Of a stretch of DNA of 64,000 bases, positions 8,535-16,544 are shown piece after piece; positions within the stretch are counted from its first letter, which is position 1, and every line of letters starts with the position of its first letter. The stretch is taken from the NCBI GenBank assembly GCA_002354805.1, contig DEMH01000009.1, positions 62,001-126,000 on the forward strand, written 5' to 3'. Made by a program: the position numbers and the translations under genes. The DNA is from Gammaproteobacteria bacterium UBA2675 (GTDB lineage: Bacteria; Pseudomonadota; Gammaproteobacteria; Pseudomonadales; Pseudohongiellaceae). A model generated the notes under the pieces. The model was not told the DNA's origin. It saw only the letters and a program-made list of their open reading frames with translations, and made no database searches.

Positions 8535-8862
8535 TTGCTAACAGCAGTTGTTGCACAGACTAAAACAATACTATACGATCCAAAGGGATGGTGGTTTACA
8601 CCGCCATCCCTGCTTGAATGTTTGATGTAACAAGTACGATGTAACACCGTTGAGTACCCGTCCGAAAGATAACAAGAAAGGGAGGGACCCGCGTTGTGAA
8701 CGGCATTTGTTTTCACGTTCGATGTCAACGACGTAACCAGGACATTCACCACCCGATGCTGCTGCCAATGCAGTGCATCCGGCCTTTTATTTTTATCTTT
8801 CGCTGTACAGTTGCTGTATCCACTGTTGTCCGTGCTCGCACTTTCACAAGGATATCCCGCGT
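8535..8862. other. 328-bp non-coding region before the caa3 operon
   Basis: No convincing gene is seen. It holds a GC-rich inverted repeat just after the preceding gene (8585-8610), a direct repeat of GATGTAACA (8624-8632 and 8638-8646) that could be an operator, and the ribosome binding site AAGGA (8848-8852) of the oxidase operon. The promoter of the operon should be here, but I cannot pick convincing -35/-10 boxes. An in-frame extension of the coxB reading frame to 8773 is Cys-rich and not family-like, so I treat it as non-coding. Confidence 0.6.
8585..8610 (+). terminator. Possible terminator hairpin after the DUF1269-like gene
   Basis: A 10-bp stem, GGGATGGTGG (8585-8594) against CCGCCATCCC (8601-8610), with one G-T pair and a 6-nt loop. 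No run of T follows, so it is either a weak or Rho-assisted terminator or an mRNA-stabilising hairpin. It lies 50 nt after the stop of the preceding gene. Confidence 0.35.
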
Positions 8863-10230
8863 ATGGCTATTGCAGTTGTTCTCGTCCTGTTGGTCGTTGG
8901 CTCCGTCGTCTTTCACTTTGCCAGTCCGTGGTGGTTTACTGAAATCGCCTCAAACTGGGCAAACATCGACTTCACGGTTAATCTCACTTTCTGGGTAACC
9001 GGCTTTGTATTTATAGCCGTCAACCTGTTCCTGGCCTACAGTGTCTATCAGTATCGCCAACGCAAGGGCGAGGCCAGCAAGGCTGTTTATGAGCCCGAAA
9101 ATGCCCGCCTTGAGACCGGCCTGACAGTTATCACCACACTGGGGGTCGCCGCATTGCTGGCGCCAGGTCTGTTTGTTTGGGCCCAGTTTGTCACCGTCCC
9201 GGAAGAAGCCAGCGAATTCGAAGCCTTCGCGTCACAGTGGCAATGGTCCTTCCGTTACCCTGGCGCCGATGGCCAGCTTGGCACTGCTGATATTCAGCAC
9301 ATTACCGAGACCAACCCCTGGGGCATTAACCCTGACGACCCAAATGGCCAGGATGACGTGGTTGTTAAAAAACCGTACATGGCGCTCTCACTCAATGAGC
9401 CCGTCAAGGTACTGCTCCGCTCTCGAGACGTACTGCATAACTACACCGTACCCCATTTCCGCGTGAAGATGGATATGGTACCGGGCATGGTTTCTTATAT
9501 GTGGCTGGAGCCAACGCGGACGGGTGTGTTCGATATCCTGTGTGAACAATACTGCGGACTGGGTCACCATATCATGCGCGGCCGGGTAGAAGTCATGGAG
9601 CCAGGCGATTTCCAGGCCTGGCTTGCCAATCAGCCCACCTTTGCTGAAACCCAGGCCCGGCCGGCTGCCGACGTGGCCGCTGGCCAGCAGTCATACGTGG
9701 TCTGCGCCAGCTGCCATGGGCAGAACGGCGAGGGTAATCGCGCCCTCAATGCGCCAGCGCTGGCTGGATTGCAGTCCTGGTACATTGAACGCCAGTTGCG
9801 CTACTACTCAGAAGGTGTGCGCGGCGCCAATCCGGAAGACACCACCGGCCAGTCAATGGCACCCATGGCCAATATGGTCAACTCTGATGCCGCAAGACGC
9901 AATGTCGCGGCGTACATCGAAACCCTCTCCGGTAACGACTCGGCTCAAACCACCATCAGCGGCGACATCGATCGCGGGGCTCGCATCTACAGTGCCAACT
10001 GCGCGGCCTGTCATGGTGACGACGGCCGTGGCAGCTGGGCAACGGACGCACCCGCACTGGCGGGTATGGACGACTGGTACCTTGCGCTGCAGCTGGACAA
10101 ATACCGCAGCGGCATTCGCGGCCAGCACCGTGATGACGATTATGGTTACCAGATGACATCGATGGTGAAGGCGATGCGCACAGAAGAACAGCAGAATGAC
10201 GTCATTGCCTATATCAATTCGCTGCGCTGA
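8863..10230 (+). CDS. coxB: Cytochrome c oxidase subunit II with two fused cytochrome c domains (caa3-type)
   Basis: Periplasmic-facing subunit (455 aa) that accepts electrons from cytochrome c and passes them through Cu_A. Order: N-terminal hydrophobic segment (1-20), two membrane helices (about 41-60, 86-110), the Cu_A cupredoxin domain with H192, C227, E228, C231, H235 and M238 (CEQYCGLGHHIM), then two class I cytochrome c domains with haem sites CASCH (281-285) and CAACH (380-384) and candidate axial Met in MAPM and MTSM. Usual caa3 enzymes have one such domain. The start at 8863 has AAGGA 10 nt upstream. First gene of a five-gene operon. Confidence 0.93.
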   Translation: MAIAVVLVLLVVGSVVFHFASPWWFTEIASNWANIDFTVNLTFWVTGFVFIAVNLFLAYSVYQYRQRKGEASKAVYEPENARLETGLTVITTLGVAALLAPGLFVWAQFVTVPEEASEFEAFASQWQWSFRYPGADGQLGTADIQHITETNPWGINPDDPNGQDDVVVKKPYMALSLNEPVKVLLRSRDVLHNYTVPHFRVKMDMVPGMVSYMWLEPTRTGVFDILCEQYCGLGHHIMRGRVEVMEPGDFQAWLANQPTFAETQARPAADVAAGQQSYVVCASCHGQNGEGNRALNAPALAGLQSWYIERQLRYYSEGVRGANPEDTTGQSMAPMANMVNSDAARRNVAAYIETLSGNDSAQTTISGDIDRGARIYSANCAACHGDDGRGSWATDAPALAGMDDWYLALQLDKYRSGIRGQHRDDDYGYQMTSMVKAMRTEEQQNDVIAYINSLR

Positions 10231-10300
10231 GAGACCGGGCAGGACTTTACAACAATAAATTGAATAGCTGGACAGGGTTCTACACCCGGAGGATGTTTAC

Positions 10301-12064
10301 ATGGCATACGTACCATTGGCCGACCAGGACGATCCGCACGCCCTGCATGATCCGCACAGTTTCATCACAAAATATGTCTGGAGCCAGGATCACAAGGTAA
10401 TTGCGATTCAGTACGGCGGCACTGCCATCTTTGTCGGATTGATCGCATTGGGGCTATCGATCCTGATGCGCTTGCAGCTTGGTTTTCCTGACTCCATCAG
10501 CTGGATAGATCCCGCCTTTTATTACCAGGCTGTGACCATGCACGGCATGATTATGGTGGTGTATCTGTTAACGGCCCTGTTCCTGGGCGGCTTTGGCAAT
10601 TACCTGATTCCTCTGATGTGTGGCACCCGGGACATGGTGTTCCCGTTCCTCAACATGCTGAGCTTCTGGTTCTATCTGTTGTCAGTGATCATTCTTCTGG
10701 CAAGCTTCTTTGTGACGGGAGGGCCGGCGGGTGCTGGCTGGACCCTGTACGCGCCGCAGTCGATAACGGCCGGTACGCCGGGTTCTGGCGGCGGCATGCT
10801 GTTGATGCTGATCTCCCTCGCCGTGTTTATCGTTGCCTTCACGATGGGCGGCCTCAACTATGTGACCACCATCCTCCAGGCGCGTACCCGTGGCATGACC
10901 CTGATGCGCATGCCGCTTTCCATCTGGGGCATCTTTACGGCGACAGTTCTCGGTCTGTTCGCCTTCCCGGCCCTCTTGGTCAGCGCAATCATGCTTGGAT
11001 TTGACCTGGTGCTCGGTACCAGCTTCTTCATGCCAGCTATGATGCAGTTGGGAGAGCAATCAACTCAGGATGGCGGCAGCCCGATACTCTTCCAGCACCT
11101 GTTCTGGTTCTTCGGGCACCCGGAAGTGTACATCGTGGCACTCCCTGCATTCGGCCTGGTGTCTGATGTGATCGCGACCCACGCCCGCAAGAACATCTTT
11201 GGCTACCGCATGATGGTCTGGGCGATCATCGCCATCGGTGGCCTCAGCTTCCTGGTCTGGGCTCACCACATGTATGTCAGCGGCATGAATCCTTACTTCG
11301 GGTTCTTCTTTGCTACAACCACTCTGATTATCGCAGTGCCTACTGCACTGAAGGTATACAACTGGGTACTGACTCTCTGGCAGGGCAATATTCGACTCAA
11401 CACCCCCATGCTGTTCGCCATCGGCTTTATCTTTACTTTTGTACACGGTGGCCTGACCGGGCTTTTCCTGGGCAATGTGATCATTGACGTACCGCTGGCC
11501 GACACCTACTTTGTGGTTGCTCACTTCCACATGGTGATGGGTGTGTCTCCGGTACTGGTGCTGTATGCAGCCCTGTATCACTGGTATCCCAAGATGACCG
11601 GCCGCATGTACAACGAGACCATGGGTAAAGTGCATTTCTGGTGTACCTTCCTCGGCACCTACGCCATTTATCTGCCCATGCATTACCTTGGCTTCCTGGG
11701 TGTGCCGCGTCGTTACTACGAGATGGGCAATACCGATTTTGTTCCAGCAACGGCTCAGGCGCTTAACGCCAACATCACCATAGCCGCGATTTTTGTTGCC
11801 ACCGCTCAGGTGCTGTTCTTTATCAACATCTTCATGAGCCTGCGCAAAGAGAAAGACGCCGTTGGAAATCCGTGGGGCGCAACCACTCTCGAGTGGCAGA
11901 CACCTGACACCCCTCCCAAGCACGGCAACTGGGGTCCGGAACTGCCCACCGTTTATCGCTGGGCCTACGACTACAGTGTGCCAGGCGCCAAACAGGACTT
12001 CATCCCCCAGAACGAACCGGGCGAGGAATACGAGAAGACCTTTCATACGCGAGGTCACTCATGA
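10301..12064 (+). CDS. coxA: Cytochrome c oxidase subunit I (caa3-type operon)
   Basis: Catalytic haem-copper subunit (587 aa) that reduces O2 and pumps protons across the inner membrane. Visible ligands: H81 (low-spin haem), H273 with E275 and Y277 in FGHPEVY, the Cu_B pair H322/H323 in WAHHMY, K351 of the K-channel, and H408/H410 in VAHFHMV. D111 in GTRDMVFP fits the D-channel entrance, so this is an A1-type oxidase. AGGAGG-like sequence precedes the ATG at 10301. The stop overlaps the next gene as ATGA. It is distinctly diverged from the second subunit I at 17164-18768. Confidence 0.96.
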   Translation: MAYVPLADQDDPHALHDPHSFITKYVWSQDHKVIAIQYGGTAIFVGLIALGLSILMRLQLGFPDSISWIDPAFYYQAVTMHGMIMVVYLLTALFLGGFGNYLIPLMCGTRDMVFPFLNMLSFWFYLLSVIILLASFFVTGGPAGAGWTLYAPQSITAGTPGSGGGMLLMLISLAVFIVAFTMGGLNYVTTILQARTRGMTLMRMPLSIWGIFTATVLGLFAFPALLVSAIMLGFDLVLGTSFFMPAMMQLGEQSTQDGGSPILFQHLFWFFGHPEVYIVALPAFGLVSDVIATHARKNIFGYRMMVWAIIAIGGLSFLVWAHHMYVSGMNPYFGFFFATTTLIIAVPTALKVYNWVLTLWQGNIRLNTPMLFAIGFIFTFVHGGLTGLFLGNVIIDVPLADTYFVVAHFHMVMGVSPVLVLYAALYHWYPKMTGRMYNETMGKVHFWCTFLGTYAIYLPMHYLGFLGVPRRYYEMGNTDFVPATAQALNANITIAAIFVATAQVLFFINIFMSLRKEKDAVGNPWGATTLEWQTPDTPPKHGNWGPELPTVYRWAYDYSVPGAKQDFIPQNEPGEEYEKTFHTRGHS

Positions 12065-12693
12065 GCCTGTATCGTCAAGTTACTGAGAAACCCTGGGACC
12101 AGGTAGGTCTGCCTGATGGTATAGAGGCACGCCCCACTTTCCAGGTACCCGACCAGAAAGTGGCACTGGTGCTGTTTGTAATCGTGGCTTGCGTGCTGTT
12201 CTCATTGCTGACGGTTTCGTATTACCTGCGAATTGCCTGGGGGGCAGGGGACTGGGTGCCAGTATCAGAACCCGCCACGCTCTGGGTCAATACCGGGGTT
12301 CTGGTGGCATGTAGCGCGGTTTTGCAGTGGTCACTGATACAGGCACGACGTCAGGAGGCAATTCGACTGACTTCAATGGCAGGATTGCTGTTCCTGGCAG
12401 GCGGCTTACTGACACTGGTATTCATTGCAGGGCAGTATGCAGCCTGGCAAACCCTGATAGGGGGCGGTTACACACTGCAGAGCAATCCGGCTAATGCCTT
12501 CTTTTACCTGTTGACGGGCGTTCACGTACTGCACCTGGCCGGCGGTTTATGGGTTTGGACCAAAGCGCTGTTTCGTATGAGCAGCGGCGCGGACGCGGGT
12601 GACAGCCGCCTGAGTATCGAGCTCTGTACCTGGTACTGGCACTTCCTGCTGTTGGTCTGGTTTGGCCTGTTTTATGTGCTATCAACCACCTGA
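12061..12693 (+). CDS. Cytochrome c oxidase subunit III-like protein (first of two in tandem)
   Basis: A 210-residue integral membrane protein of the haem-copper oxidase subunit III family. It has about five hydrophobic segments and the family stretches LLTGVHVLHLAGGLWVW and CTWYWHFLLLVWFGLFYVL. The start overlaps the coxA stop by 4 bp (ATGA), indicating translational coupling. It is followed after 55 bp by another subunit III-like gene from which it differs throughout, so this is an old paralogue rather than a recent duplication. It probably sits in the same complex; how the two share the subunit III position is unknown. Confidence 0.88.
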   Translation: MSLYRQVTEKPWDQVGLPDGIEARPTFQVPDQKVALVLFVIVACVLFSLLTVSYYLRIAWGAGDWVPVSEPATLWVNTGVLVACSAVLQWSLIQARRQEAIRLTSMAGLLFLAGGLLTLVFIAGQYAAWQTLIGGGYTLQSNPANAFFYLLTGVHVLHLAGGLWVWTKALFRMSSGADAGDSRLSIELCTWYWHFLLLVWFGLFYVLSTT

Positions 12694-12748
12694 AGCAATC
12701 GATGTGGATCTTAAAAAAGAATAATTGGACTACAGAAAGGAAATTAAC

Positions 12749-13435
12749 ATGAGTCAGAGCGAGGCAGTAGCCAACGGCAGCCCGACAGCAGCGGGCATGA
12801 CTGGCTTTGTACAGGACTGGAAGGCTGACAAACAGACTTACCATGTACCCTGGGGCAAGGCCATGATGTGGATATTCCTGGTCAGTGATACCTTCATTTT
12901 CTCCTGCTTCCTGGTCGGGTACATGACCGTGCGGATATCGACCGCAGACCCGTGGCCACTTGCCACGGAAGTTTTTGCCTTGTCCTTTTTCGGCAGTGAT
13001 CCTATTCCTCTGATACTGATCGCCATCATGACCTTTGTGCTGATCACCAGTAGTGGCACGATGGCGCTGGCGGTGAATTTTGGCTATAGGCGGGACAAAC
13101 GCAAGACCGTCATGTTCATGCTGTTTACCGCAGCGCTGGGTGCCACGTTTGTGGGCATGCAGGCTTACGAGTGGTCTAAGCTTATCGAGTATGGTGTCAG
13201 ACCCTGGAGTAATCCATGGGGCGCCGAACAGTTTGGCTCTGTTTTCTATATGATCACAGGCTTTCACGGCTTACATGTAACTGCCGGTGTGATCTACCTG
13301 CTGATAGTTGCAAGAAAGGTTGCCCGTGGTGATTATGATAAGAAGGGTTACGAAATCGTGGAGATCACCGGACTTTACTGGCACTTCGTTGACCTGGTCT
13401 GGGTGTTTATTTTCGCCTTCTTCTACTTATTGTGA
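12749..13435 (+). CDS. Cytochrome c oxidase subunit III (second of two in tandem)
   Basis: A 228-residue membrane protein of the subunit III family, with the C-terminal signatures TGFHGLHVTAGVIYLL and TGLYWHFVDLVWVFIFAFFYLL near the usual subunit III ending. The ATG at 12749 is preceded by AGAAAGGA at 7 nt and is preferred over an in-frame TTG at 12725. The upstream neighbour is the shorter subunit III-like gene and the downstream neighbour is the subunit IV gene. It likely stabilises subunit I and helps sustain proton uptake, as known for this family. Confidence 0.9.
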   Translation: MSQSEAVANGSPTAAGMTGFVQDWKADKQTYHVPWGKAMMWIFLVSDTFIFSCFLVGYMTVRISTADPWPLATEVFALSFFGSDPIPLILIAIMTFVLITSSGTMALAVNFGYRRDKRKTVMFMLFTAALGATFVGMQAYEWSKLIEYGVRPWSNPWGAEQFGSVFYMITGFHGLHVTAGVIYLLIVARKVARGDYDKKGYEIVEITGLYWHFVDLVWVFIFAFFYLL

Positions 13436-13495
13436 GTTGGCATTTGAAGCAACTGACCCTGAATATATTCTGGAAACAACCTGAGGAGCCTGGTT

Positions 13496-13846
13496 ATGGC
13501 ATCTGAAGCAGGACAACAACACCCGCTGGGGATTTACTACAAGATCTGGATTCTACTGTTTGTGCTGAGTCTGTTCAGTTACATGGTCGATTACATGGAT
13601 GTTCAGGGATTCTGGCGCTGGACACTGGTATTGATTTTTATGGCACTGAAGGCCGGCTTCATTCTGGCTATTTTCATGCACGTAAAATGGGAGCGGATGG
13701 CATTGGTGATGACCATCCTTGGTCCACCTATAGTTCTGTTGTTGCTGATATTTTTTATGGCAGTCGAGGGCCATTACACTGAGTCAGCGCGTGTACAGTA
13801 CCTGGGGCATGACGCCAACCAGGCACCGGCACATGTTGAACATTAA
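13496..13846 (+). CDS. Cytochrome c oxidase subunit IV (prokaryotic COX4/CyoD type)
   Basis: A 116-residue small membrane subunit with three hydrophobic helices (about 15-33, 38-60 and 68-90). It contains the family stretch ALKAGFILAIFMHVKWER, seen in caa3/CyoD-type subunit IV. GAGGAG lies about 8 nt before the ATG. It is the last gene of the caa3 operon, and its stop overlaps the convergent thioredoxin-fold gene by 4 bp. The C-terminal tail is His-containing (HVEH) but otherwise unremarkable. Confidence 0.9.
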   Translation: MASEAGQQHPLGIYYKIWILLFVLSLFSYMVDYMDVQGFWRWTLVLIFMALKAGFILAIFMHVKWERMALVMTILGPPIVLLLLIFFMAVEGHYTESARVQYLGHDANQAPAHVEH

Positions 13847-14508
13847 CCAAGGCTGGAATGACGGAGCAGTTTTTCAAGATCGGTTTTGATTTCGTCTATC
13901 CCGTGGGTGCTGTCGTAATACATCATGACATTGCCCACCGGATCGACAAAAAAGATGTAGTTGTCGTCTGACAGGTTCAATTCCACACCTTTTGCAGCCA
14001 GATTGTTCTCTACACTGGCCTCATCCGCAAACGCCACTCCCATGCTGGGGAACTCGGCACGAAAATGCTCACGACTTTCCTGACTCAACGGAGACATGTT
14101 TGCCGCCAGGTCACCTGCCTCGAGGTAATAGCGTCTTACTCGCGGCGTATTTTTGTTCAGCGTGATGTGCATTTGTCGAAGTAGGTGAATGCGCTCACGG
14201 CAGGATGAATCACAGTCCTGAGCGTTCACGAATACGATATGCCAGGGTTGCGGCTCATAGTCATCATCACTTTCCAGCTCAGCTACCAGTTCATCAAATG
14301 ACCGAAAAACAGGATTACCTGCCGCGTCGAGCATGGCCAGATCGGTGATGTCGGCTGGTGGATTTATCAGATTGCCTTTGTTTACGGTTCCGCCAAAAAA
14401 ACCTGACTCAGACGCTGAGCGGAATGCGAATGTCGCCATGGTGATCGGAACAAACGCGATCAGCAGTAAAAAAGCGAGTTTGAGTTTAGTACGAGTCATT
14501 TGTTGCAT
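13843..14508 (-). CDS. Membrane-anchored thioredoxin-fold protein of the cox cluster
   Basis: A 221-residue protein with one N-terminal membrane anchor (about 9-28) and a periplasmic domain. The stretch PWHIVFVNAQDCDSSCRERIHLLRQ places a CxxxC pair after a beta strand, as in SCO proteins, and a later NYIFFVDPVGNVMMYY resembles the SCO/thioredoxin C-terminal strand. The SCO His is not evident. It sits next to SURF1 in the same position as a hypothetical gene of the P. aeruginosa aa3 cluster. A role in oxidase assembly (copper or disulphide handling) is an inference from fold and context. Confidence 0.82.
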   Translation of the reverse strand: MQQMTRTKLKLAFLLLIAFVPITMATFAFRSASESGFFGGTVNKGNLINPPADITDLAMLDAAGNPVFRSFDELVAELESDDDYEPQPWHIVFVNAQDCDSSCRERIHLLRQMHITLNKNTPRVRRYYLEAGDLAANMSPLSQESREHFRAEFPSMGVAFADEASVENNLAAKGVELNLSDDNYIFFVDPVGNVMMYYDSTHGIDEIKTDLEKLLRHSSLG

Positions 14509-14509
14509 A

Positions 14510-15208
14510 TCAGCTCTCCGGACGTCTGAAACTGAACATTATATATAAGACGATGAGCACCGCTGCCATCAGGAACCACTGTATGGCGTAACCACGATGC
14601 ACACCGGGTCGTGTATTTATGGCCTGCCAGTTTGGCTGCAGGAGCCCTGCTGAGCCTGCCTCCAGTCTGGCGCTATAGGGCAGCAGATCCTGGCCAAGTG
14701 CTTCGGCTGAGCGGGGCAAATCAATTTTCTGCACGACCTGCGGCCAGGAATCAGTGTAGATATCTTCGGCAAACATCATCAATTCACCATCTGGCACATA
14801 GATGACTGCATTTATCGTAACCTGACCTTCAGGCGCACTGACACTGGGAAGTTCCTGACGTGTCCGACCCTGCGGCACCCATCCCCGATTGACCATAAGC
14901 ACTCCATAGTCAGTGTCGAATGGTGTCAGTACCTCATAACCCACCTGAGAATCATATATCCGGTTGTCGAGGTAAAACTGACGGCGCTGATCAAAACGAC
15001 CTGTCGCCTGAACACGGGCCCATCCAAGATCGCGCTGAAGCCAGTCTACCCTGTCCAGGGAAATTGGCGCTTCAAGCAGACGCTGCTCATACTGATTCTG
15101 CAGATCGATCTTCTGCTGTTCGCGCGACAACTGCCAGAAGCCCAGTGATAGCAAAAAAGGGAACAGCAGGGCGGTGAATACTGTGAGTTTCCAGTTTATT
15201 CGAAACAA
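14510..15208 (-). CDS. SURF1 family cytochrome oxidase assembly protein
   Basis: A 232-residue assembly factor that assists haem A insertion into subunit I. It has the two-helix layout of SURF1: an N-terminal helix (about 8-26, ending LGFWQLSRE) and a C-terminal helix (about 210-227), with a periplasmic domain between. Family motifs GFWQL, YLDNRIYDSQVGYEVLTPF and VNRGWVPQG are present. The next gene on the same strand begins 1 bp after its stop, so the two are co-transcribed. It belongs to the aa3 set by synteny. Confidence 0.93.
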   Translation of the reverse strand: MFRINWKLTVFTALLFPFLLSLGFWQLSREQQKIDLQNQYEQRLLEAPISLDRVDWLQRDLGWARVQATGRFDQRRQFYLDNRIYDSQVGYEVLTPFDTDYGVLMVNRGWVPQGRTRQELPSVSAPEGQVTINAVIYVPDGELMMFAEDIYTDSWPQVVQKIDLPRSAEALGQDLLPYSARLEAGSAGLLQPNWQAINTRPGVHRGYAIQWFLMAAVLIVLYIMFSFRRPES

Positions 15209-15280
15209 GCCAACCTCAATCTATGCTGCTATTATGGTTTTCCAATATTCAAACCTTACGGAATCCTTCAGAGGACCACT

Positions 15281-15490
15281 ATGTTACAAGCTGCTATTGT
15301 TGTTTTACTGATCGGCATTTTGATCAGTCTGGCTGCCGGGTTTTATTTTTTCTACAAAGACCAGGGACGATCCAAGCGTGTTATGTACGCCTTGGGTGTA
15401 CGCGTGACAATGGCGGTAATTTTGATGGTCCTGGTTTTTTACGGGCTTAGTACTGGCCAGCTGAACCTACAGACCCCCTGGAACCCCTGA
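15281..15490 (+). CDS. Twin-transmembrane protein, DUF2909 family
   Basis: A 69-residue protein made of two membrane helices (about 4-25 and 36-58) joined by a basic loop (YKDQGRSKRVMYALGVRV). This pattern matches DUF2909 twin-transmembrane proteins found in gammaproteobacterial aa3 oxidase clusters between subunit III and SURF1, exactly its position here. It is divergent from SURF1 and convergent with subunit III. Its function is not established. Start is the ATG at 15281. Confidence 0.85.
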   Translation: MLQAAIVVLLIGILISLAAGFYFFYKDQGRSKRVMYALGVRVTMAVILMVLVFYGLSTGQLNLQTPWNP

Positions 15491-15513
15491 CACTTTCACA
15501 ATTAAAAACCTTC

Positions 15514-15546
15514 TCAAAAAAAGACGGCCCGCATAAGCGAGCCGTC
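15514..15546 (-). terminator. Rho-independent terminator of the aa3 operon
   Basis: GACGGC (15523-15528) pairs with GCCGTC (15541-15546), with an inner CGC-ATAA-GCG stem-loop. On the minus strand it is followed by seven U (A-run at 15516-15522). It ends the leftward coxB-coxA-cox11-coxC transcript and may also stop the rightward DUF2909 transcript. Confidence 0.85.
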
Positions 15547-15583
15547 CCTGGTCATATGTCATCAAATGACGACCGATTGATGT

Positions 15584-16510
15584 TTACAGCAAGTAAACAA
15601 AGATAAACAGGCCTACCCAGACCACGTCAACGAAGTGCCAGTACCAGGCTGCCGCTTCGAATCCAAAGTGGTCATTCGGCTTGAAATGACCTTTCATGCA
15701 GCGCAGCAGCATGACGATCAGGATGAACGTACCCAGCGTCACGTGGAAACCGTGGAAACCTGTCAGCAGGAAGAACGTAGAGCCGTAGATACCGGAATCC
15801 AGCGTAATGCCATAGTGTCCGTAGGCTTCTACGTATTCCAGTGCCTGCAGTCCCAGGAAGATGATACCCAGAGCCACAGTCACAAACATCCACTGTATCA
15901 GACGCTTGCGGTTTTCTGCCTTAAGCGCAACGTGTGCATAGTGCAGCGTCACCGATGAAGTAATCAGGATTACGGTGTTCCAGAAGGGCAGGTAACCAGC
16001 GAAGAAGCTCAGGCTCCACTCTTTGACATTCAAACCTTCGTGCGGGTTGGTGAACAGAGTCGGATCCGGATTGACAATCAGCGGCCACGCAGCCTGGAAT
16101 TCCGGCCACAGTACTTCACCCGCAAGACCTTTCTCGCCTTCACCGCCAAGCCACGGCACTGCCAGTGTCCGAATGTAGAACAGGGCGCCGAAAAATGCTG
16201 CGAAGAACATCACCTCAGAGAAAATGAACCACGCCATACCCCAGACGTAAGAACGCTTGAGCTGGTCATTGTTCAAACCGGCGTGGTTTTCACGAATGAC
16301 TGTGGCGAACCACTGGAAAATGATGAACGAAAGCAGCAGGAAACCGGCCAGTGCTATCCATGTGGACACCGCCAGCGAATCACCCGCAGACATATCATTC
16401 AACAGGCTGCCTAAGCCAAATACCATGAAGAACAAACCAATCGATGCAAAGAACGGATACTTGGTCTGTTCCGGTACGTAATACACACTATGGGAGCTTT
16501 CGCTGGCCAT
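15584..16510 (-). CDS. coxC: Cytochrome c oxidase subunit III (aa3-type)
   Basis: A 308-residue seven-helix subunit III. Family stretches include YVWGMAWFIFSEVMFFAAFF, FLLTGFHGFHVTLGTFILI and the C-terminal AAAWYWHFVDVVWVGLFIFV. The hydrophilic loop between helices III and IV is longer than in the caa3-operon paralogues, as in P. aeruginosa. It is the last gene of the leftward aa3 operon, 34 bp after cox11 and followed by a strong terminator. Confidence 0.96.
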   Translation of the reverse strand: MASESSHSVYYVPEQTKYPFFASIGLFFMVFGLGSLLNDMSAGDSLAVSTWIALAGFLLLSFIIFQWFATVIRENHAGLNNDQLKRSYVWGMAWFIFSEVMFFAAFFGALFYIRTLAVPWLGGEGEKGLAGEVLWPEFQAAWPLIVNPDPTLFTNPHEGLNVKEWSLSFFAGYLPFWNTVILITSSVTLHYAHVALKAENRKRLIQWMFVTVALGIIFLGLQALEYVEAYGHYGITLDSGIYGSTFFLLTGFHGFHVTLGTFILIVMLLRCMKGHFKPNDHFGFEAAAWYWHFVDVVWVGLFIFVYLL

Positions 16511-16544
16511 CTTATCTCTCCAGAAATAACAATATTATTCTCGT

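Noticed and set aside
11060..12058. Long minus-strand ORF (332 codons) opposite coxA
   Set aside because: It lies entirely antisense to subunit I, which has all catalytic ligands. The translation is His/Gly/Glu-rich low-complexity sequence typical of an antisense shadow.
15736..15751. CACGTG-centred sequence resembling parS
   Set aside because: Only about 10 of 16 positions match parS, mostly the CACGTG core; likely chance within coxC.
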